Part shown: positions 61,598 to 64,000 of the stretch, one piece after another
Position numbering within the stretch: the stretch's first letter is position 1
Layout: each line of letters starts with the position of its first letter
Assembly: GCA_964616825.1 (NCBI GenBank)
Contig: CAZTSX010000008.1
Span: 1 to 64,000 of the forward strand
Reading direction: 5' to 3'
DNA length: 64,000 bases
From: QYOJ01 sp964616825
GTDB taxonomy: Bacteria; Bacteroidota; Bacteroidia; Bacteroidales; FEN-979
Notes under the pieces: generated by a model
The model's database searches: none
Told to the model about the DNA's origin: nothing
What the model saw: the letters and a program-made list of their open reading frames with translations, nothing else
Position numbers and translations under genes: made by a program

Positions 61598-61686
61598 CAC
61601 GTCCCACATCCCACATCCCACGTCCTACATCCCACGTCCTACGTCTCACGTCTCACGTCTCACGTCTCACGTCCCACATCTCACGT
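61598..61686. repeat. CCCACATCCCACGTCC degenerate tandem repeat
   Basis: About twelve 7-bp units (CCCACAT, CCCACGT, CCTACAT, CCTACGT, CTCACGT) fill the space after the family 2 glycosyltransferase gene and end at its stop codon. In one frame they read (T)SHVPHPTSHVSRLTSHV. Nothing else was seen between 61562 and 61685. Confidence 0.88.
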
Positions 61687-62555
61687 TAAACGATTATATA
61701 ATTCTTGTACTCTCCAATCCGGATCCCGGTCTTTGTTTCAATTATATCAAGGAATTGATGTCGCAGGCTTTGGGATTTAACTCCGGTTTGAGGTTCAAAA
61801 TCCCAGTTCTTCTTATGGATTCGGGGATGCATGATCGGAGGATGATCACCGGTGAATCGTGCAAGGGTATTGATGACAGAATAATCGTAGTCATCCTTTT
61901 CTGAAACATGTTTCCTGATCCACGCATTATCGTGCCAGTATTTGTGAAACTCCCGTTGTTTAGCCTGCTGAGTCGAGGGCGGTTTGACCCATCCGTAATG
62001 GTATATCCATGCATCCAGAGGTTTTACTCGAATCTTCTTACCTTCTTTTCGGAATCCCTGAGCATCTTTATATGAATGGATTCCGATTCCCGGTTTGATG
62101 ATCCGAATCTCCCTTCGGTACCATTTTCGGGAATTTCCGGTCCAGTCATAGGATCCCCAGAAATGGAGGTAGTTGAAGAGTAGTCCTTCTACCCGTGGGT
62201 CTTCTCTCCACTGTTCCATTCCTTTCCGGATAGTATCAATATTTTGTTCATGAACGATTTCGTCGGCCTGAATGTAAAATGCCCAATCGGAATTGGGAGA
62301 GATAGCATTAAGCGCTTTGTTTGTCTCTTTTGCAAGCACCTCTCCCCCTTCATGAAGAGACTCATCCCACCTTGTGTCCAGAATTCTGACGGAAGTAGAA
62401 TCAATTGACTCAATCAAATCCCGGGTTCCGTCGTCCGAGTCACCTACAGCTACAACCACTTCATCACACAGTGGCAGGATCGACCGGATTGCCTCGGCGA
62501 CAGGGTAATCGTATTTGATGGCATTGCGAATAAAAGTGAAGCCGGAGATATGCAT
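61686..62555 (-). CDS. Glycosyltransferase, family 2-like
   Basis: 289 residues. It opens with ISGFTFIRNAIKYDYPVAEAIRSILPLCDEVVVAVGDSDDGTRDLI, the GT-A nucleotide-sugar fold (GDSDDGT), and has a DxD-like QADEIVHE (residues ~97-104), followed by WYRREIRIIKPG. No membrane segment was seen. Likely to add a sugar to a surface glycan. It starts 9 bp after purB on the same strand, but the two have no evident functional link. Confidence 0.86.
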   Translation of the reverse strand: MHISGFTFIRNAIKYDYPVAEAIRSILPLCDEVVVAVGDSDDGTRDLIESIDSTSVRILDTRWDESLHEGGEVLAKETNKALNAISPNSDWAFYIQADEIVHEQNIDTIRKGMEQWREDPRVEGLLFNYLHFWGSYDWTGNSRKWYRREIRIIKPGIGIHSYKDAQGFRKEGKKIRVKPLDAWIYHYGWVKPPSTQQAKQREFHKYWHDNAWIRKHVSEKDDYDYSVINTLARFTGDHPPIMHPRIHKKNWDFEPQTGVKSQSLRHQFLDIIETKTGIRIGEYKNYIIV

Positions 62556-62564
62556 GGAGGTAAG

Positions 62565-63914
62565 CTATAAGTTGATTATCCCTGTGTAATTATCAGGGGT
62601 AATCTTTTTCATCTCTTCTTTGATACTTTTCCGGACGTTCAGATTATCAATAAACTCGTGAATGGTCTTTTTGTTGATCCTGGTTTTTCCACGTGTTAGC
62701 TCTTTCAGCGCTTCATAAGGGTTGGGATATCCCTCCCTCCGAAGGATGGTTTGAATGGCTTCAGATACAACTGCCCAATTGTCGTTCAGGTCTTGTTTGA
62801 GCTTCATCTCATTCAGGATCACTTTGTTGAAGCCCTGTAGTAGGGATTTCAGCGCGATCATCATCTGCGCCATTGGAACTCCGATATTCCGGGTGACGGT
62901 GGAATCGGTTAGATCGCGTTGCAAACGGGAGAGAGGTAATGTCGCCGAGAGGTGTTCAAAGATTGCATTGGCGATGCCCAGGTTTCCCTCCGAATTCTCA
63001 AAATCGATCGGATTGACTTTATGTGGCATGGTTGAGGATCCTGTCTCGGTTTTTTTTACTTTTTGTTTGAAATACTCCATGGAGATATACATCCACATGT
63101 CGCGGTTAAAGTCAATCAAAATGGTACTGATACGCTTCAGGTTATCTAGAAATGCAGCAATGTTGTCGTAGTGGTCGATCTGTGTGGTGGTTTGCTGCCG
63201 CTCTAACTCAAGACTGTTGTTCAGGAACTTGTTAGCGAACTTTATCCAGTCAATCTGCGGATAAGCTACATGATGAGCATTGAAGTTTCCGGTAGCGCCG
63301 CCGAATTTTCCGGAAAATGGAATCGTCTCCACCAGCGCCATTTGCTGTGAAAGGCGCTCCACAAAGACATAGATCTCTTTGCCCACAGTAGTAGGTGATG
63401 CAGGTTGACCATGCGTATGCGCGAGCATCGGAACGTGCTGCCATTCAACGCTCTTCTGGAGCAAGGAGTAATGGACCTCGGTCAGAAGTGGTTCCAGTAC
63501 TTCCTCCCAGGCATCCCGCATGGCCATTGGGAAAGCTGTGTTATTGATGTCCTGGGAGGTCAGACCGAAATGAACAAACTCCTGATAGGCTCCCAATCCA
63601 AACTGATCAAGTTTTTCCTTGACAAAATACTCTATCGCCTTCACATCATGATTGGTTTCCTTTTCGATCGCTTTGACCCGCTGCGCATCTTCAGGCATAA
63701 AATTCCGGTAGATCTTGCGTAGTTTGGTGAAATTCGATTTGTTGAACTCTTTCAACTGAGGCAATGGAATACCACAAAGTGCAATGAAATATTCCACCTC
63801 CACCCACAAACGGTACCGGATAATGGCAGCCTCAGAGAAGTAATCGGATAATTTCTCGACAGACTTCCTATATCGTCCGTCAACAGGGGAAATGGCAAAC
63901 AGAGAAGTATCCAT
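62565..63914 (-). CDS. purB: Adenylosuccinate lyase
   Basis: 449 residues. It has the superfamily signature GSSTMPHKVNPIDFEN, the catalytic His region AHTHGQPASPTTVGKE and TSQDINNTAFP. The length and PVDGRYR start match the E. coli type of PurB. It acts twice in purine synthesis (SAICAR to AICAR; adenylosuccinate to AMP). Start ATG 63914 is supported by the MDTSLFAISPVDGRY opening and an upstream -7 box. Confidence 0.97.
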   Translation of the reverse strand: MDTSLFAISPVDGRYRKSVEKLSDYFSEAAIIRYRLWVEVEYFIALCGIPLPQLKEFNKSNFTKLRKIYRNFMPEDAQRVKAIEKETNHDVKAIEYFVKEKLDQFGLGAYQEFVHFGLTSQDINNTAFPMAMRDAWEEVLEPLLTEVHYSLLQKSVEWQHVPMLAHTHGQPASPTTVGKEIYVFVERLSQQMALVETIPFSGKFGGATGNFNAHHVAYPQIDWIKFANKFLNNSLELERQQTTTQIDHYDNIAAFLDNLKRISTILIDFNRDMWMYISMEYFKQKVKKTETGSSTMPHKVNPIDFENSEGNLGIANAIFEHLSATLPLSRLQRDLTDSTVTRNIGVPMAQMMIALKSLLQGFNKVILNEMKLKQDLNDNWAVVSEAIQTILRREGYPNPYEALKELTRGKTRINKKTIHEFIDNLNVRKSIKEEMKKITPDNYTGIINL

Positions 63915-63937
63915 AATGAAGAATATTAGCCAAATCC

Positions 63938-63945
63938 CAAAAATA
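63938..63945 (-). promoter_or_regulatory. -7 promoter element TATTTTTG of purB
   Basis: TATTTTTG (minus strand, TAnnTTTG) 23 nt before ATG 63914. The -33 box is not clear. No gene is seen from 63946 to 64000. Confidence 0.5.
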
Positions 63946-64000
63946 GCATTTTTTTCGCTATTTCACTACTGTGCTCGCCCAGCTATTGGAATAGGCAGTG

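Noticed and set aside
61598..61686. Possible CRISPR array (regular short repeats)
   Set aside because: Units are only 7 bp, contiguous and degenerate, with no unique spacers and no cas genes.

Overview
The window comes from a Bacteroidota (Bacteroidetes) genome, most likely an uncultured Bacteroidales/Marinilabiliales-type member known from a metagenome assembly. Four things point to the phylum: several type IX secretion system (T9SS) marks (type A and type B C-terminal sorting domains, a PorP/SprF-family membrane protein, PD40-OmpA proteins), many promoters of the Bacteroidetes type (-7 element TAnnTTTG), families largely confined to the phylum (DUF5606, PKD-like and FISUMP surface proteins) and A/T-rich leaders with little Shine-Dalgarno signal. 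The sequence is a scaffold with four 100-N gaps. Two of these gaps have exactly the same 55 bp on both sides, and a third has 53 bp, so they are probably contig overlaps that were never merged.

Region 1 (1-17263, all on the minus strand) is a cell-surface and T9SS locus. In transcription order it holds a short-chain dehydrogenase, a large adhesin with a type B (CHU_C) sorting domain that is now broken, a PorP/SprF-like outer-membrane partner 6 bp downstream, a truncated PD40-OmpA (PorE-like) protein, an IgGFc-binding/PKD/FISUMP protein, and two more giant PKD-repeat proteins. Three of the giants share one N-terminal module of about 450 residues but carry different C-termini.

Region 2 (17359-24377, plus strand) has two T9SS type A cargo proteins, one with a CxxCH motif, and then a complete riboflavin operon (ribD-ribE-ribBA-ribH) behind an FMN riboswitch with an intrinsic terminator.

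Region 3 (24378-41009) is mixed: a NarL-type response regulator, an intact TPR-PD40-OmpA protein, chorismate synthase, a DUF349 protein, a patatin/Omp85 fusion resembling type Vd autotransporters, a tricorn-like S41 protease, miaA, a deletion-ridden PLP decarboxylase pseudogene and a WbpM/PglF-type nucleotide-sugar dehydratase.

Region 4 (41117-51829, plus strand) runs gcvT, then a set of four exported proteins of unknown function ending in an LRR protein of triplicated design, then an M23 peptidase, guaA and a LysM/periplasmic-binding-like protein.

Region 5 (51841-64000) has a universal stress protein, two glycosyltransferases, murB, a T9SS type A beta-propeller protein, pyrD-pyrK, a PEGA-like protein, DUF5606, a family 2 glycosyltransferase and purB.

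Two patterns run through the whole window. First, short degenerate tandem repeats, different in sequence but alike in build (units of about 7-21 bp), sit at many gene boundaries and often run into coding sequence, where they encode signal peptides, N-termini, linkers or stop codons. Second, three genes (a PD40-OmpA protein, a type B adhesin and a PLP decarboxylase) are broken while their neighbours are intact. No tRNA, rRNA, CRISPR array or complete insertion sequence was seen.
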